Shown: positions 1-8,641 of the stretch, piece after piece
Numbering within the stretch: the stretch's first letter is position 1
Layout: every line of letters starts with the position of its first letter
Assembly: GCF_003287935.1 (NCBI RefSeq)
Contig: NZ_CP030287.1
Span: forward strand, 3,872,267 to 3,936,266
From: Streptomyces sp. ICC1
GTDB lineage: Bacteria > Actinomycetota > Actinomycetes > Streptomycetales > Streptomycetaceae
Direction of reading: 5' to 3'
Length of the DNA stretch: 64,000 nt
The notes under the pieces: generated by a model
Told to the model about the DNA's origin: nothing
The model's input: only the letters and a program-made list of their open reading frames with translations
Databases searched by the model: none
Position numbers and translations under genes: made by a program

Positions 1-897
1 GTAGACCTGGGTGTCCGCGAAGATCATGTACTTGCGGTCCCGGCGGTCGAGCCCCTTGCCGGCGAGCGCGGCGTTGGTGGCGCTGAACTCGGCCAGCGCG
101 GAGTCCGGGAGCTCGATGTTGAGCACGGTGGGGGTGCAGTCGGCGGCCGTCACGTAGCGGATGTGGCGGACCCCGCCGGTCTCTTGGGCGCTCGCCGCGT
201 AGATGACGTCGGCGTCGGCCGCCCACTTGCGGAACGAGGCCGCGTACTCGGAGTAGCGGTCGCGGCCGGGGCCGTGGACGTAGACGACCTGGACGCGATT
301 GCCGGTGCTGCCGTCGCCGTCGCACTGGACGGTCTGGCCCGCGGGCCCGGCGGCGACGGCCTGGCCGGCGGCCGAGGGCGCGGGCGCGGCGGACTTGTCG
401 GCGGCACGGTCGGCGTCGGCGGCGGGCGCGTCCTGAGGACGCCCGCCGCCTTCGCCGGGCGCCGGGTCGTCGGCGGCGGGGCGGGCCGGATCGGCCGCCG
501 GGGCGGAGGCCTTGACGGCGGGCGGGATGTCCTTCGTGATGTCGACGCCCTTGGGCGGGGCGTCCGGGCCGTGGGTACACAGACCGGCACCGGTCCGGTA
601 GACGCCGGCGCACCGGTCGCCCTTCGGCGCGGGGGCGAGGCCGTCGTAGACCATGCCGCGCGCGCCCTCGTTGGCGGGCGCGGCGGCGAGGGGTTCGGGC
701 TCCTGGTCCCGGGCGGGCGCGGCGGCCGGTGCGGCGGCCTCCGCCCCGGCTTGTACGGACACGGCCTGGGCCCCGTCGCCCAGTCCGGAGTAGGCGATGC
801 CGGCGGCGATCACCGCCGCCGTGGCCATGGCGGCGGTGAGGAGTACCAACCGTCGCGGTTTGCGGCGGTGTTCATGCCGTCTGCGTCGTCCTGTCAT
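1..897 (-). CDS. Secreted protein of unknown function, C-terminus outside the window
   Basis: The ATG at 897 opens a frame that stays open to the window edge, giving 299 codons without a stop. The N-terminus has a basic stretch (GRRRRHEHRRKPRR) and then a hydrophobic segment rich in Ala, Leu and Val, which reads as a signal peptide or signal anchor. Residues about 40-175 are a low-complexity Ala/Pro/Asp linker with two Cys (RCAGVYRTGAGLCTHG). A folded domain starts near residue 190 with QCDGDGSTGNRVQVVYVHG and continues with DRYSEYAASFRKWAADADV and ETGGVRHIRYVTAADCTP. I recognise this as a domain common in secreted Streptomyces proteins of unknown role but cannot assign a function. No active site can be judged because the C-terminal part is missing. 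Confidence 0.6.
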   Translation of the reverse strand, partial: MTGRRRRHEHRRKPRRLVLLTAAMATAAVIAAGIAYSGLGDGAQAVSVQAGAEAAAPAAAPARDQEPEPLAAAPANEGARGMVYDGLAPAPKGDRCAGVYRTGAGLCTHGPDAPPKGVDITKDIPPAVKASAPAADPARPAADDPAPGEGGGRPQDAPAADADRAADKSAAPAPSAAGQAVAAGPAGQTVQCDGDGSTGNRVQVVYVHGPGRDRYSEYAASFRKWAADADVIYAASAQETGGVRHIRYVTAADCTPTVLNIELPDSALAEFSATNAALAGKGLDRRDRKYMIFADTQVY

Positions 898-1395
898 GGG
901 CACCTCAAAGCAATATCGGATGAGTGGGTGCGCGGAAGCCTGCCAGACGAATGCGGCGGAGAATTCGGACAAAGAGGGGCGCGCTTCGAGAAATCGTTCC
1001 GTTACCTGCGCGTCAGATCTGATGAACAATCAATACGCAAGGAAACAAAGGGAGTTACGCGCGTCGCGCATATTGGTCCAGGCCTTATCGAGGGGAGTCG
1101 TTATCGAATCGAGATAACAAGTGGAGTCCTGTTGACGGGAATTCAGTCAAGGATTCACCTAATTACTACCTGTCGAATTCCCTCCGTCACGACCCGTGAG
1201 GAAGGCGGTGCCCGGCCGGCCCTGCGCACACGGAGGCGTCCCCCACGGCCCGCTGACGGAGCGTCCGGACCGCGACGCCGTTCCTCCGCGCGGCCGCCCG
1301 CGTACTTCGCGGGCCGGCTGCGGACGAGGGCGGGAGGTGAGGTCCGGCCCGCCCGCAGCGGAACGGGCCGATCCGTCGACCGGCCTGCGCGGCGC
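898..1395. other. Gene-free intergenic region with a small inverted repeat
   Basis: About 500 bases lie between the start of the secreted-protein gene and the 3' end of the MFS gene. Bases 900-1180 are clearly richer in A+T than the surroundings, as expected for a promoter or regulatory region serving the minus-strand gene at 897. A perfect 6-bp inverted repeat, GTTATC-gaatcga-GATAAC, lies at 1100-1118 and could be an operator. The remaining part (1180-1395) is GC-rich and I see no gene or RNA in it. Confidence 0.35.
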
Positions 1396-2589
1396 TCAGA
1401 TCCCGGCGGCCCGGACCGGACGTCGGAGCAGGTAGAGGGCAGCGGACGCGACGAGCACCGCCATGCACGCGATGAACACCAGCCCCGCGCCCTCCAGTCC
1501 GAGCGGCCCCACGAGCAACCCCACGCCGATCACCGGCACCGAGATGCCGGTGTACGCCACCACGAAGAGCGTGGAGATCACGGACGCCCGCCGGTCCGCG
1601 GGAGACGCCGCGGCCACCGCGGACAGCGCCCCGCGGAACGCCAGTCCCTGCCCGAGTCCGCCGACCACGGCACTGAGCACCACCAGCGGCAGCAGGTCCC
1701 GCCACAGCGCGCCCGCGAGCAGCGCCAGGCCGGCGAAGAGCCCGGCGCACCCCAGCGGCAGCGAGCGCCCCACCCCGACCCGGCCGACCGCCAGCTGCCC
1801 GGCGGTCGAGGCGAAGAAGGCCATCGCGACCACCAGCCCGCTGACGGCGTGGTTGTGCACGTCCAGGGACTGTGCGAGGAACGCCGGGCTGACGGACGTG
1901 AACACCCCGAACAGCGCGAACCCCACGAACGAGGCGATCGCCGCCGGCCCGAACACCGCCCGCACCTGCGGGGGCAGGCCGGGCCGCTGCGGCCGTACGG
2001 TGCTCAGCGGCCGCAGCTCACGTACCGTCTCCGGCAGCCGCAGCAGGACCGCGGCCGAGCCGGCCACCAGCGCGATGTGCACGGCGAACGGCAGGTACAG
2101 CGGCCAGGGGGCGTACTGCGCGAGCACTCCGGCGAGCAGCGGACCGCAGCCCAGCCCACCCATGTTGGCGGCCGTCGCGACGAACGTGGCCCGCGAGGCG
2201 CCGCCGGCCGGTGCCAGCTCCATCACGTACGCCGTGGCGGCCCCGGTGAACAAGCCGGCGGACAGCCCCGACAGCAGCCGCCCCGCGTACAGCCAAGGCA
2301 TCCCGTCGGCGCACAGGAAGCAGACGGCGCTCGCCGCCGCCAACCCCAGCCCCGCCAGCAGCACCGGCCGCCGGCCCACGGCGTCCGAGACATTGCCCGC
2401 CAGCAGCAGCACGCCGATGACCCCGAAGGCGTACACGGCGTACACCACGGTCACCGTCAGCTCGGAGAAGCCGAACTTCTCCTGGTAGAGCCCGTAGAGG
2501 GGGGTCGGCAGCGTGGTGCCGGCCATGCACACGGCGAACACCGCCCCGCTGAGGAAACACGCGCGCCACCCTCGGAGATCACCGTCCAT
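1396..2589 (-). CDS. MFS transporter (12-TM, multidrug-efflux type)
   Basis: This 397-residue protein is a membrane-embedded major facilitator. It has about twelve hydrophobic segments and the family's conserved loop between TM2 and TM3 (GNVSDAVGRRPVLLAG). The N-terminus enters TM1 with LSGAVFAVCMAGTTLPTPLYGLYQEKF, where the T-P-LY motif is typical of Bcr/CflA- and YfcJ-like exporters. I chose the ATG at 2589 (MDGDLRGW). The frame is open 23 codons further upstream, but that part is Arg/Ala-rich and does not look coded. The gene stands alone, and substrate and regulator cannot be told from the sequence. Confidence 0.85.
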   Translation of the reverse strand: MDGDLRGWRACFLSGAVFAVCMAGTTLPTPLYGLYQEKFGFSELTVTVVYAVYAFGVIGVLLLAGNVSDAVGRRPVLLAGLGLAAASAVCFLCADGMPWLYAGRLLSGLSAGLFTGAATAYVMELAPAGGASRATFVATAANMGGLGCGPLLAGVLAQYAPWPLYLPFAVHIALVAGSAAVLLRLPETVRELRPLSTVRPQRPGLPPQVRAVFGPAAIASFVGFALFGVFTSVSPAFLAQSLDVHNHAVSGLVVAMAFFASTAGQLAVGRVGVGRSLPLGCAGLFAGLALLAGALWRDLLPLVVLSAVVGGLGQGLAFRGALSAVAAASPADRRASVISTLFVVAYTGISVPVIGVGLLVGPLGLEGAGLVFIACMAVLVASAALYLLRRPVRAAGI

Positions 2590-2819
2590 GCCGCCGACGG
2601 TAAACCCGCGACGCGCCCCGGCCCCGGCCTGACGTGCCCGGCGCGCCGCCGCTCCCACCTGCGCAGCGCAGGATGCCGCTGGTCAGCGCGTGCCAGCAGG
2701 GACCGAACCGTCACGCGTGGCACCCTGTCGCCGTCCGCGGATCATGAGAAGGTGCGCTGCATGAGTCGGCGAGATGCCCGCAGAACCGTGGCGAAGCGTC
2801 GCCGCGACTCCCCACGGCG

Positions 2820-3290
2820 GAGCAGGGGCAGCTCATCAGCCGGTTCAACGACGCCACCACGAACCTGGGGTCGAAGGAACCCGGCATCGCGTTCGGGGGG
2901 ATCGCCGCACTGCAGCGCATCCTGGGTCCCGCCGCCGAGGACGACGACGGGAGCGCAACACGCGAGGAGCCGAGCCCTCTGCCGGAAGCCGGCCCCGTCG
3001 CCTGCGACAGCACGGGCTACGCCGACGCATCGGGGGCGGCGAACCTGCGCGGGGCGCACCTGGCCGCGGCGAACCTCAAGAAGGCGGAGCTCCGCTATGC
3101 GGACCCGTGCGGAGCGGACCTGAGCAACGCGGACCTCACCGGCGCCTTCCTCGACCACGCGGACCTGGCCGGGGCGAACCTGTCGGGAGCGAAGCTCGAC
3201 GGGATCGACTCCTATCGCGCACGCGGGTTCATGCCCGAGCGGCGCGACCGTCCTTGCCGGCCGTGGATCGAAGAGTTCCACTGGCGGTGA
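2820..3290 (+). pseudogene. Remnant of a pentapeptide-repeat protein
   Basis: Reading the frame that ends at the TGA of 3288-3290 gives EQGQLISRFNDATTNLGS, then AFGGIAALQRI. This is the short N-terminal module that precedes pentapeptide repeats in many Streptomyces proteins. It is followed by tandem A(D/N)LxxA repeats (NLRGAHLAAANLKKAEL, GADLSNADLTGAFLDHADL). The frame is closed upstream by a TGA at 2745 and contains no ATG or GTG before the homology starts. The usual spacer between the two modules is also shortened. I read it as a 5'-truncated, internally deleted pseudogene. A cryptic non-canonical start cannot be excluded. Confidence 0.6.
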
Positions 3291-3307
3291 ACAATCCCGG
3301 ATCCGGG

Positions 3308-3661
3308 TCAGCGGAACTCGTGTACCACCTGGATCTCGCCGACCAAGTGGGCGTTGAAGTCGTCCAGTTCCTCGGCCGGAACCCACAGCTCGAGGATCGT
3401 GCGCCCCCCGGCCTGCTGAACGGGGTAGCGGCTCAAGAACTCCGACTCCACCTCGAACCGGGTGACGAAGCCGACGCCGCTGTGCTTCACGTTCCAGTCC
3501 CTCGCGATCTTGATCGCATACTCCTCGTTGAGGACCGGGTAGAAGATCGGCTGCTCGGGAAGGCGCGGCGGCCAAGCACGCCAGTTCAGCTCGCGGACCA
3601 GGTCCAGCTCCTGGGGGCCGGTGGGCCGCCATAGGGTCGTCGTCGGTCGCAGGACGGTCAT
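3308..3661 (-). CDS. Small conserved Streptomyces protein (ADP-ribosylation/crystallin J1-type annotation)
   Basis: This is a 117-residue soluble protein starting MTVLRPTTTLWRPTGPQEL. It contains the blocks PPRLPEQPIFYPVLNEEYA, IARDWN, GFVTRFEVESEFLSRYPVQ and ELWVPAEELDDFNAHLVG. I recognise this arrangement as a family often labelled 'ADP-ribosylation/crystallin J1' in Streptomyces genomes. The label is inherited, and no ADP-ribosylation catalytic motif is evident. The ATG at 3661 was preferred over the upstream one at 3745 because only the downstream part matches the family. It converges with the pentapeptide remnant, leaving 17 nt between the stops. Confidence 0.75.
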   Translation of the reverse strand: MTVLRPTTTLWRPTGPQELDLVRELNWRAWPPRLPEQPIFYPVLNEEYAIKIARDWNVKHSGVGFVTRFEVESEFLSRYPVQQAGGRTILELWVPAEELDDFNAHLVGEIQVVHEFR

Positions 3662-4155
3662 GTGCGTCGCTCTCTGAGTGCGGGAAGCCGCTGGTACGGC
3701 TGGTCTGCGACCGGACGATACCGGCGCCCGGACTTCAGCGGCCACGCGGTTTCCGCGCCCCGGTTCGCACGGCCCGGACGGGGCGCGTGCAACACGTTCA
3801 ACAGCGGACCCCTGCCGCGGCCGTTGCCCTCCACCCTCCCGCCCGGTTAGTACGCCCGGGGACGTTTGCGGAGCCTCGGCCGTCAGCAGTGCGGCAGCAG
3901 CGGGCCGGCCGTGCGTCTGCCGTCCGTCACGCGTCCGTCAGCAAGGCGCCTGGATGGCCGTACCGAGTTCAGCCTTTGGGGCGAATCCCTGATGGGCTAG
4001 CGGCCGTAACGTTTCTTCCTTCACGCCGCTGAGCTGCGGGAATCGCGGCGAACCCGTCGGCCAGCACATCTGTTCTGCGCCGCCTCCGCGCCCGCCGTGA
4101 TCTTGACGCGCCCTACAGTCATGCCGCTCCCCCGAGATCCTCCTGAGAGACGTGC
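3662..4155. other. Gene-free region upstream of the KAS cluster
   Basis: Roughly 490 bases separate the divergent starts at 3661 (minus) and 4156 (plus). Every reading frame here gives Arg/Pro/Ala-rich translations typical of non-coding high-GC DNA, and I see no gene. The promoters of both neighbours must lie here. A TTGACG hexamer at 4103-4108 is the only sigma-70-like -35 candidate close to the cluster, but I find no well-spaced -10 partner, so I do not call a promoter. Confidence 0.3.
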
Positions 4156-5238
4156 GTGACTTCCCCCTTGCCTTGCACAGAAGACCAGTTGACGCCCTCG
4201 GCCGGCCGGGCCGCGCCGCCCGCGGCGGTGCTCCAAGGCATCGCCGGATACGTCCCGTCGGGCGTGGTCGCCAACGCCGGACTCCCCGCGGCCTGGGGCA
4301 TCGACGACGCCTGGGTGCACCGCCGCACCGGGATCCGCGAGCGGCGCCGGGCCGCACCCGGCGTCTCCACCGGCGAGCTCGCCCTCGAAGCCGGGCGCCG
4401 GGCACTGGCCGTGGCGGGGGGCGCTCCCGTGGACACCGTGCTCGTGGCGACCTCCACTCCGGACCGGCCGATGCCCGCCATGGCCCCGCAGCTCGCGACC
4501 CGCCTCGGTCTCGGCGGCGCGGCGGCCTGGGACGTGAGCGCCGCCTGCAGCGGGTTCCTGTACGGGCTGGCCACGGCGGCCGGCGCGCTGCTGTCCGGCT
4601 GCGCCGACCGGGTCCTGCTCGTCGCGGCCGACGTGTACTCCACCCTCCTCGACCCCGAGGACCGCTCCGCCGGGATCGTCTTCGGCGACGGCGCCGGGGC
4701 GGTGGTGCTGCGCCGGGGCCGGTACGGGGAGCCCGGCAGCATCCTCGCCTTCGACCTCGGCAGCGACGGTTCGGGCGACGAGCTGATCGAGGTGCGCGGC
4801 GGCGGAGCGCGGGAGCGTTCGGCCCCGGAGGCCTACGGCCCCGGCGACCGGCACTTCCGGATGCGGGGCCGCGAGGTGTTCCAGCACGCCGTGATCCGGA
4901 TGACGCAGTCCTCGCAGACCGTGATGAAGCACGCGGGCTGGTCGCCCGAGGACGTGGACCGCTTCTGCGCCCACCAGGCCAACGCCCGCATCGTGACCGC
5001 CGTCGCGGAGCGCGTTCCGGTCCCGGGACCGCGCCGGGTGACCAACATCGAGCGGGTCGGGAACACGGGGGCGGCGTCCATCCCGCTCGCCCTCGCCGAC
5101 GCCGCCTCGCGCGGTGAACTGCACGCCGGGGAAAGGGTGTTGCTCACCACTTTCGGCGCCGGACTCACCTGGGGGTCCGCGGCCGTGCTCTGGCCGCGGC
5201 TCGACCGCACGGTGCCCGGCATCGAACCCGCGCCCTGA
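4156..5238 (+). CDS. 3-oxoacyl-ACP synthase III (KAS III / FabH-like)
   Basis: This 360-residue thiolase-fold condensing enzyme has the complete FabH triad. The nucleophile is Cys131 in VSAACSGFLYGLA, His273 lies in CAHQANARI, and Asn303 lies in ERVGNTGAASIPLALA. Such enzymes start acyl chains by condensing an acyl-CoA with malonyl-ACP. The GTG start at 4156 puts the conserved LQGIAGYVPSGVV strand near residue 26. It is the first gene of a one-way cluster, followed by an ACP, a KAS II and a second KAS III, so it probably supplies the starter unit of a dedicated pathway. Primary-metabolism fabH normally sits with fabD/acpP/fabF, so this copy is likely the specialised one. Confidence 0.85.
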   Translation: MTSPLPCTEDQLTPSAGRAAPPAAVLQGIAGYVPSGVVANAGLPAAWGIDDAWVHRRTGIRERRRAAPGVSTGELALEAGRRALAVAGGAPVDTVLVATSTPDRPMPAMAPQLATRLGLGGAAAWDVSAACSGFLYGLATAAGALLSGCADRVLLVAADVYSTLLDPEDRSAGIVFGDGAGAVVLRRGRYGEPGSILAFDLGSDGSGDELIEVRGGGARERSAPEAYGPGDRHFRMRGREVFQHAVIRMTQSSQTVMKHAGWSPEDVDRFCAHQANARIVTAVAERVPVPGPRRVTNIERVGNTGAASIPLALADAASRGELHAGERVLLTTFGAGLTWGSAAVLWPRLDRTVPGIEPAP

Positions 5239-5410
5239 CCCCGAGGCGCCCGCGGTCCTCCCCCTTGACCTTCCCCGCGACCTTCCCGGCCGCTGCGCCT
5301 CCGCCGGCCGACCGACCGCGCCGACCGGGCTCGTAGAACCGCGCCCGTCGAACCGGCTCGTCGAACCGGGCTCGACCAGCCCGCGCCCCCACCTACCCGA
5401 TCGCCGATCC

Positions 5411-5470
5411 CCCCTGTCCCGAAAGGACCCACCGCCATGCCCCCTGTCCCGAAAGGACCCACCGCCATGC
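5411..5470 (+). repeat. Exact 30-bp tandem duplication spanning the ACP ribosome-binding site and start codon
   Basis: The unit CCCCTGTCCCGAAAGGACCC + ACCGCCATGC occurs twice back to back (5411-5440 and 5441-5470), and a third partial copy of 9 nt follows. Each unit carries a Shine-Dalgarno-like GAAAGGA and an ATG at the right spacing. Because 30 is a multiple of three, the two ATGs (5437 and 5467) are in the same frame. Confidence 0.95.
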
Positions 5471-5715
5471 CCCCTGTCCAGAACGTCGTCACCACCGTGC
5501 TCACCGAGAAGTTCGAGGTCGCCCCCGAGAGCGTCCTGCCCGACGCCACCCTCGAGAGCCTCGACCTCGACTCCCTCGCCCTCGCCGAACTGGCCCTCGC
5601 CCTACAGGAGGAGCTCGGCGTCAAGGTCGAGGAGCACGAGGCCGCCAAGCGCACCACCATCGCCGAGCTCGTCGCCGTCCTCCACTCCAAGCGGACCGCG
5701 CAGGACGCCCGGTGA
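5437..5715 (+). CDS. Acyl carrier protein
   Basis: This is a 92-residue ACP, or 82 residues from the second ATG at 5467. The phosphopantetheine attachment motif is LDLDSLALAELALALQEEL. The modified Ser is residue 46 from the first ATG and residue 36 from the second. Ser36 is the classical ACP position and total length is then near the family norm, so 5467 is probably the ancestral start. The acidic helix II expected for partner docking is present (ELGVKVEEHEA). It would carry the growing chain for the neighbouring synthases. The 3' end overlaps the KAS II start by 4 nt (GTGA), implying translational coupling. See the 30-bp duplication entry for its odd double start. Confidence 0.88.
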   Translation: MPPVPKGPTAMPPVQNVVTTVLTEKFEVAPESVLPDATLESLDLDSLALAELALALQEELGVKVEEHEAAKRTTIAELVAVLHSKRTAQDAR

Positions 5716-7013
5716 CGGCTCCCCCGCACCGGCGCGCCGCCGTCGCCGTCACCGGTCTGGGGATGCTCACCCCGGCCGGGATCGGCCGGGAGGCCACCTG
5801 GGCCGGCGTACGGCGGGCCCGCTCGACGGCGGCCACCGATCCCGAGCTCAAGGGCTGCCCGGTCGACATCTCCTGCCGGATCCCCGCCATGTCCCCCGAG
5901 CAGGGGCGCATCGGCGGCGGCAAGGCCTGGCGGATGGGCCGCTTCACACAGCTCGCGGTCCTGGCCGCCCGGGAAGCCGTGGCCGATGCCGGGCTCGACC
6001 CCGCCTCCTGGGACGGTGCCCGCGTCGCCGTGGTCATCGGCTCCGGACTGGCCGGTGCCGCCCACCTGGAAACCCAGACGCTGCGCCACCACCAGGGCGG
6101 GCCCGACCTGGTCTCGCCCGCCCTCGTCCCGATGCTCATCTCCAACATGGCCTGCGGCGAGGTGTCCGCCGACCTCGGAGCCCACGGGCCCTCCCTGGCC
6201 ACCGAGACGGCCTGCGCCTCCGGTGCCACGGCTCTGGCCGTCGCCCGCGACCTGCTGCTCTCCGGCGCCTGCGACATCGCGCTGGCGGGGGGTGCGGAGG
6301 CCGCCGTGACCCCCGTCGTCACCACCGGCTTCGCCCGGATGGGCGCGCTGTCCGGCCGGGTCGACCGACCCGAGCTGGCCTCGCGGCCGTTCGCGGCGGA
6401 CCGCGACGGCTTCGTCATCGCCGCGGGGGCCGCCGTACTCGTACTGGAACGGACGGCGGACGCCGCGGCCCGCGGGAGGCGCGGCTACGCGCACCTCGCC
6501 GGAGCCGGCCTCACCTCGGACGCCCACCACCCGACGGCGCCCTCCCCCGGTGGGGAGTACGCGGAGGCGGCGCTGCGCGCGGCGCTGGCCGAGGCCGGCC
6601 TGTCCCCGGCGGACGTGGACCACGTCAACGCCCACGGAACCTCCACCCCCCTCAACGACCGCACCGAGGGCGAGCTCATCGCCCGCGTCCTGCCGCACGG
6701 GCCCAGCGTGACCGCCGCCAAGGGGGTCCTCGGCCACAGTCTCGGCGCCGCCGGGGCCGTGGAGGCCGCCCTCACCGCGCCCACCATCCGGGACTCCCAG
6801 GTCGCGCCGATCGCCAACCTCGGTGCGGGCGGCTCCGCTTCCGGTTTCGGCCCCGGCTCCGGTTTCGGCTCCGGCTCCGGCTCCGGCTCCGACACTCCTT
6901 TCGGCATCGACTGCGTGACCGGCGCGGTCCGCGAGCAGCGGGTGACCGCCGCCGTCAGCCATTCCTTCGGCTTCGGCGGGCACAACGTGGTGCTCCTCCT
7001 CACCGCGCCCTGA
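5712..7013 (+). CDS. 3-oxoacyl-ACP synthase II (KAS II / FabF-like ketosynthase)
   Basis: This 433-residue elongating ketosynthase has the full Cys-His-His triad: Cys168 in TETACASGATALAVA, His308 in VNAHGTSTPLND and His342 in KGVLGHSLGAAGAVEA. It is therefore an active KS rather than a chain-length factor, and no CLF partner follows. It would extend acyl-ACP with malonyl-ACP. Near residues 374-398 there is an unusual Gly/Ser/Phe low-complexity stretch (SASGFGPGSGFGSGSG...) encoded by ggctcc hexamer repeats. Standard FabF proteins have only a short loop there. The start overlaps the ACP stop. No ketoreductase or dehydratase is present nearby, so reductive steps would have to be borrowed from primary metabolism or are absent. 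Confidence 0.88.
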   Translation: MTAPPHRRAAVAVTGLGMLTPAGIGREATWAGVRRARSTAATDPELKGCPVDISCRIPAMSPEQGRIGGGKAWRMGRFTQLAVLAAREAVADAGLDPASWDGARVAVVIGSGLAGAAHLETQTLRHHQGGPDLVSPALVPMLISNMACGEVSADLGAHGPSLATETACASGATALAVARDLLLSGACDIALAGGAEAAVTPVVTTGFARMGALSGRVDRPELASRPFAADRDGFVIAAGAAVLVLERTADAAARGRRGYAHLAGAGLTSDAHHPTAPSPGGEYAEAALRAALAEAGLSPADVDHVNAHGTSTPLNDRTEGELIARVLPHGPSVTAAKGVLGHSLGAAGAVEAALTAPTIRDSQVAPIANLGAGGSASGFGPGSGFGSGSGSGSDTPFGIDCVTGAVREQRVTAAVSHSFGFGGHNVVLLLTAP

Positions 7014-7070
7014 CCGCACCGGGCCCGCCCCCGACCGGCGCCCCCCTCACCAGCAGAAGGCTTCGTACCC

Positions 7071-8066
7071 TTGGCCGTTCACAGCGCCATCGTCCACGCC
7101 ACCGTCCACGTACCGCGGGAGCGGCAGAGCGTCTCCGCGGTCGAGGACCGCTTCCGGGCGAGCAGTCCCGGCATCCCGATGTCGCGGGGTGTGCTCCAGC
7201 ACATGTACGGGCTCGCCCAGCGCACGGTGGCGCCGGCCGAGGAGCAGCCCTCCGATCTGGCGGTGCACGCGGCCCGGAGCCTGCTGGACGAGAGCGACAC
7301 CCTCCCGCGGGACGTGGACCTGCTGCTGTACGCGGGCATCCTCGCCGATATGGAGGAGCCGGCCACAGCCCATGTGGTGGCGGCCAAACTCGGCCTGGAA
7401 TGCCCGGTGTTCGACCTCAAGAACGCCTGCAACGGGGTGCTCAACGCACTGGAGGTGGCCGATTCCCTCATCCGGACCGGACAGTACCGGCGGGTGCTGA
7501 TCACCAGCGCCGAGGTCAGCACCCGCGAGAGCCGCTGGAGCGTCACGGATCCCGAGGACGTGCTGAACGCCCTGCCGAGCCTGAGCACCGGGGACATGGG
7601 CTCGGCGGTGCTCGTCGCCGCGAGCGCCCGGCCGGGGATCGTGGGCAGCCGGTTCTTCGCCAACTCCTGGGGCTGGCGGGCGGCGACGCTGCCCAATCCG
7701 TACGCGAACCACCGCAGGATGGGGCAGTTGGAGATCGACTCGGCGCAGCTCGTGGCCTCCTTCGACGGTATGCCGGCGAAGGTGCGCGGGGCGGTGCGCG
7801 AGCTCGGGGTGAGCGTCGAGGACTTCGACCTCGTCTGCGTCCACCAGCCGTCCGTGCCCTTCACCCGGGTGGCGTGCGGCTGGGTGGGGGTGGACCCGGA
7901 GCGGATCCTCTCCACCTTCCCGGCGCACGGCAACGTCGCCACCAACACCATCCCGCTGCAGTTGGCCACCGCTCTGGGCTCGGACCGGCTCCACCGGGGC
8001 GACCTGGTGGGCATGTTCGGGTTCGCGAGCGGCGCGAGCGCCGGCGTCGTCGTCTGCAGGTGGTGA
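7071..8066 (+). CDS. Second KAS III-family enzyme, divergent
   Basis: This 331-residue protein has a thiolase fold and the KAS III triad: Cys120 in DLKNACNGVLNALEVADS, His258 in VCVHQPSVPF and Asn292 in GNVATNTIPLQLATA. The cysteine context (KNACNGVLNA) differs from normal FabH (AACSGF). It resembles the KAS III relatives that do chain-terminal acyl transfer or atypical condensations rather than fatty-acid initiation. The start is TTG at 7071, preceded by AGAAGG with 10-nt spacing. Together with the first KAS III, ACP and KAS II it suggests initiation, elongation and then an end-joining or off-loading step. That role is inference, and the substrate is unknown. Confidence 0.8.
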   Translation: MAVHSAIVHATVHVPRERQSVSAVEDRFRASSPGIPMSRGVLQHMYGLAQRTVAPAEEQPSDLAVHAARSLLDESDTLPRDVDLLLYAGILADMEEPATAHVVAAKLGLECPVFDLKNACNGVLNALEVADSLIRTGQYRRVLITSAEVSTRESRWSVTDPEDVLNALPSLSTGDMGSAVLVAASARPGIVGSRFFANSWGWRAATLPNPYANHRRMGQLEIDSAQLVASFDGMPAKVRGAVRELGVSVEDFDLVCVHQPSVPFTRVACGWVGVDPERILSTFPAHGNVATNTIPLQLATALGSDRLHRGDLVGMFGFASGASAGVVVCRW

Positions 8067-8070
8067 CCCG

Positions 8071-8631
8071 GTGCGCACCGACCCCGTACGAGCACGCATC
8101 ACCCCGCTGCCGCCCGAGCGGTGGACGCCCGCGCTGCGCGGACTGCTGGCCGGCTCCGCCAAGGACGGCCCCGGCCGCGTGAACCTCTTCGGGACCCTCG
8201 CCCACCATCCGGAACTCGCGCGGGCCTGGCTCTCCCTCGCCCGGGTCCTGACCCACGAAGGGGTTTTGACGGACCGTCAGCGTGAACTGGTGGTGCTGCG
8301 CACCGCGCACCGGCGTGGCGGCTCCTTCGTGTACGACCGCCACCGCCAGGTCGCCGCCGAAGCCGGCCTGGACGCCCGGGAGGTGGCGGCCACGGCCGCC
8401 GCACTCGGCGAACACCCTTGGGACGCGGGCGATCTGGCCCTGCTGGAGGCCTCCGACGCGCTCGCGGCCGGGGACCCGCTGCCCCAGCCGCTGTGGGACC
8501 GGCTCGCGGACGTGCTGCGTCCCGACCAGCTCGTCGAACTCCTGATCCTCGCCGGGCAGTGCGCCACGATGTGCGCCACGCTCGGCGCCCTCCACACGCC
8601 GCCCGACGGCGCCCGAACCCCCTCCGGATGA
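8071..8631 (+). CDS. Carboxymuconolactone decarboxylase (CMD)-like protein
   Basis: This protein of 186 residues starts at a GTG only 4 nt after the preceding stop, so it belongs to the same operon. The pattern LLAGSAKDGPGRVNLFGTLAHHPELARAWLSLARVL and then LTDRQRELVVLRTAHRRGGSFVYDRHRQVAAEAGL matches the alpha-helical CMD/AhpD fold. The usual CxxC of AhpD peroxidase members is absent, so it is not a thiol peroxidase. A late CATMCATLG is not in the catalytic position. In biosynthetic clusters such proteins act as decarboxylases, isomerases or have no known role. I cannot choose between these. Confidence 0.75.
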   Translation: MRTDPVRARITPLPPERWTPALRGLLAGSAKDGPGRVNLFGTLAHHPELARAWLSLARVLTHEGVLTDRQRELVVLRTAHRRGGSFVYDRHRQVAAEAGLDAREVAATAAALGEHPWDAGDLALLEASDALAAGDPLPQPLWDRLADVLRPDQLVELLILAGQCATMCATLGALHTPPDGARTPSG

Positions 8632-8641
8632 GATCCCCGCC

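Noticed and set aside
163..3123. A 986-codon open frame on the plus strand across the first genes
   Set aside because: It is antisense to the secreted-protein and MFS genes and gives Gly/Arg-rich translation without domains. Long open antisense frames are normal at this GC content.
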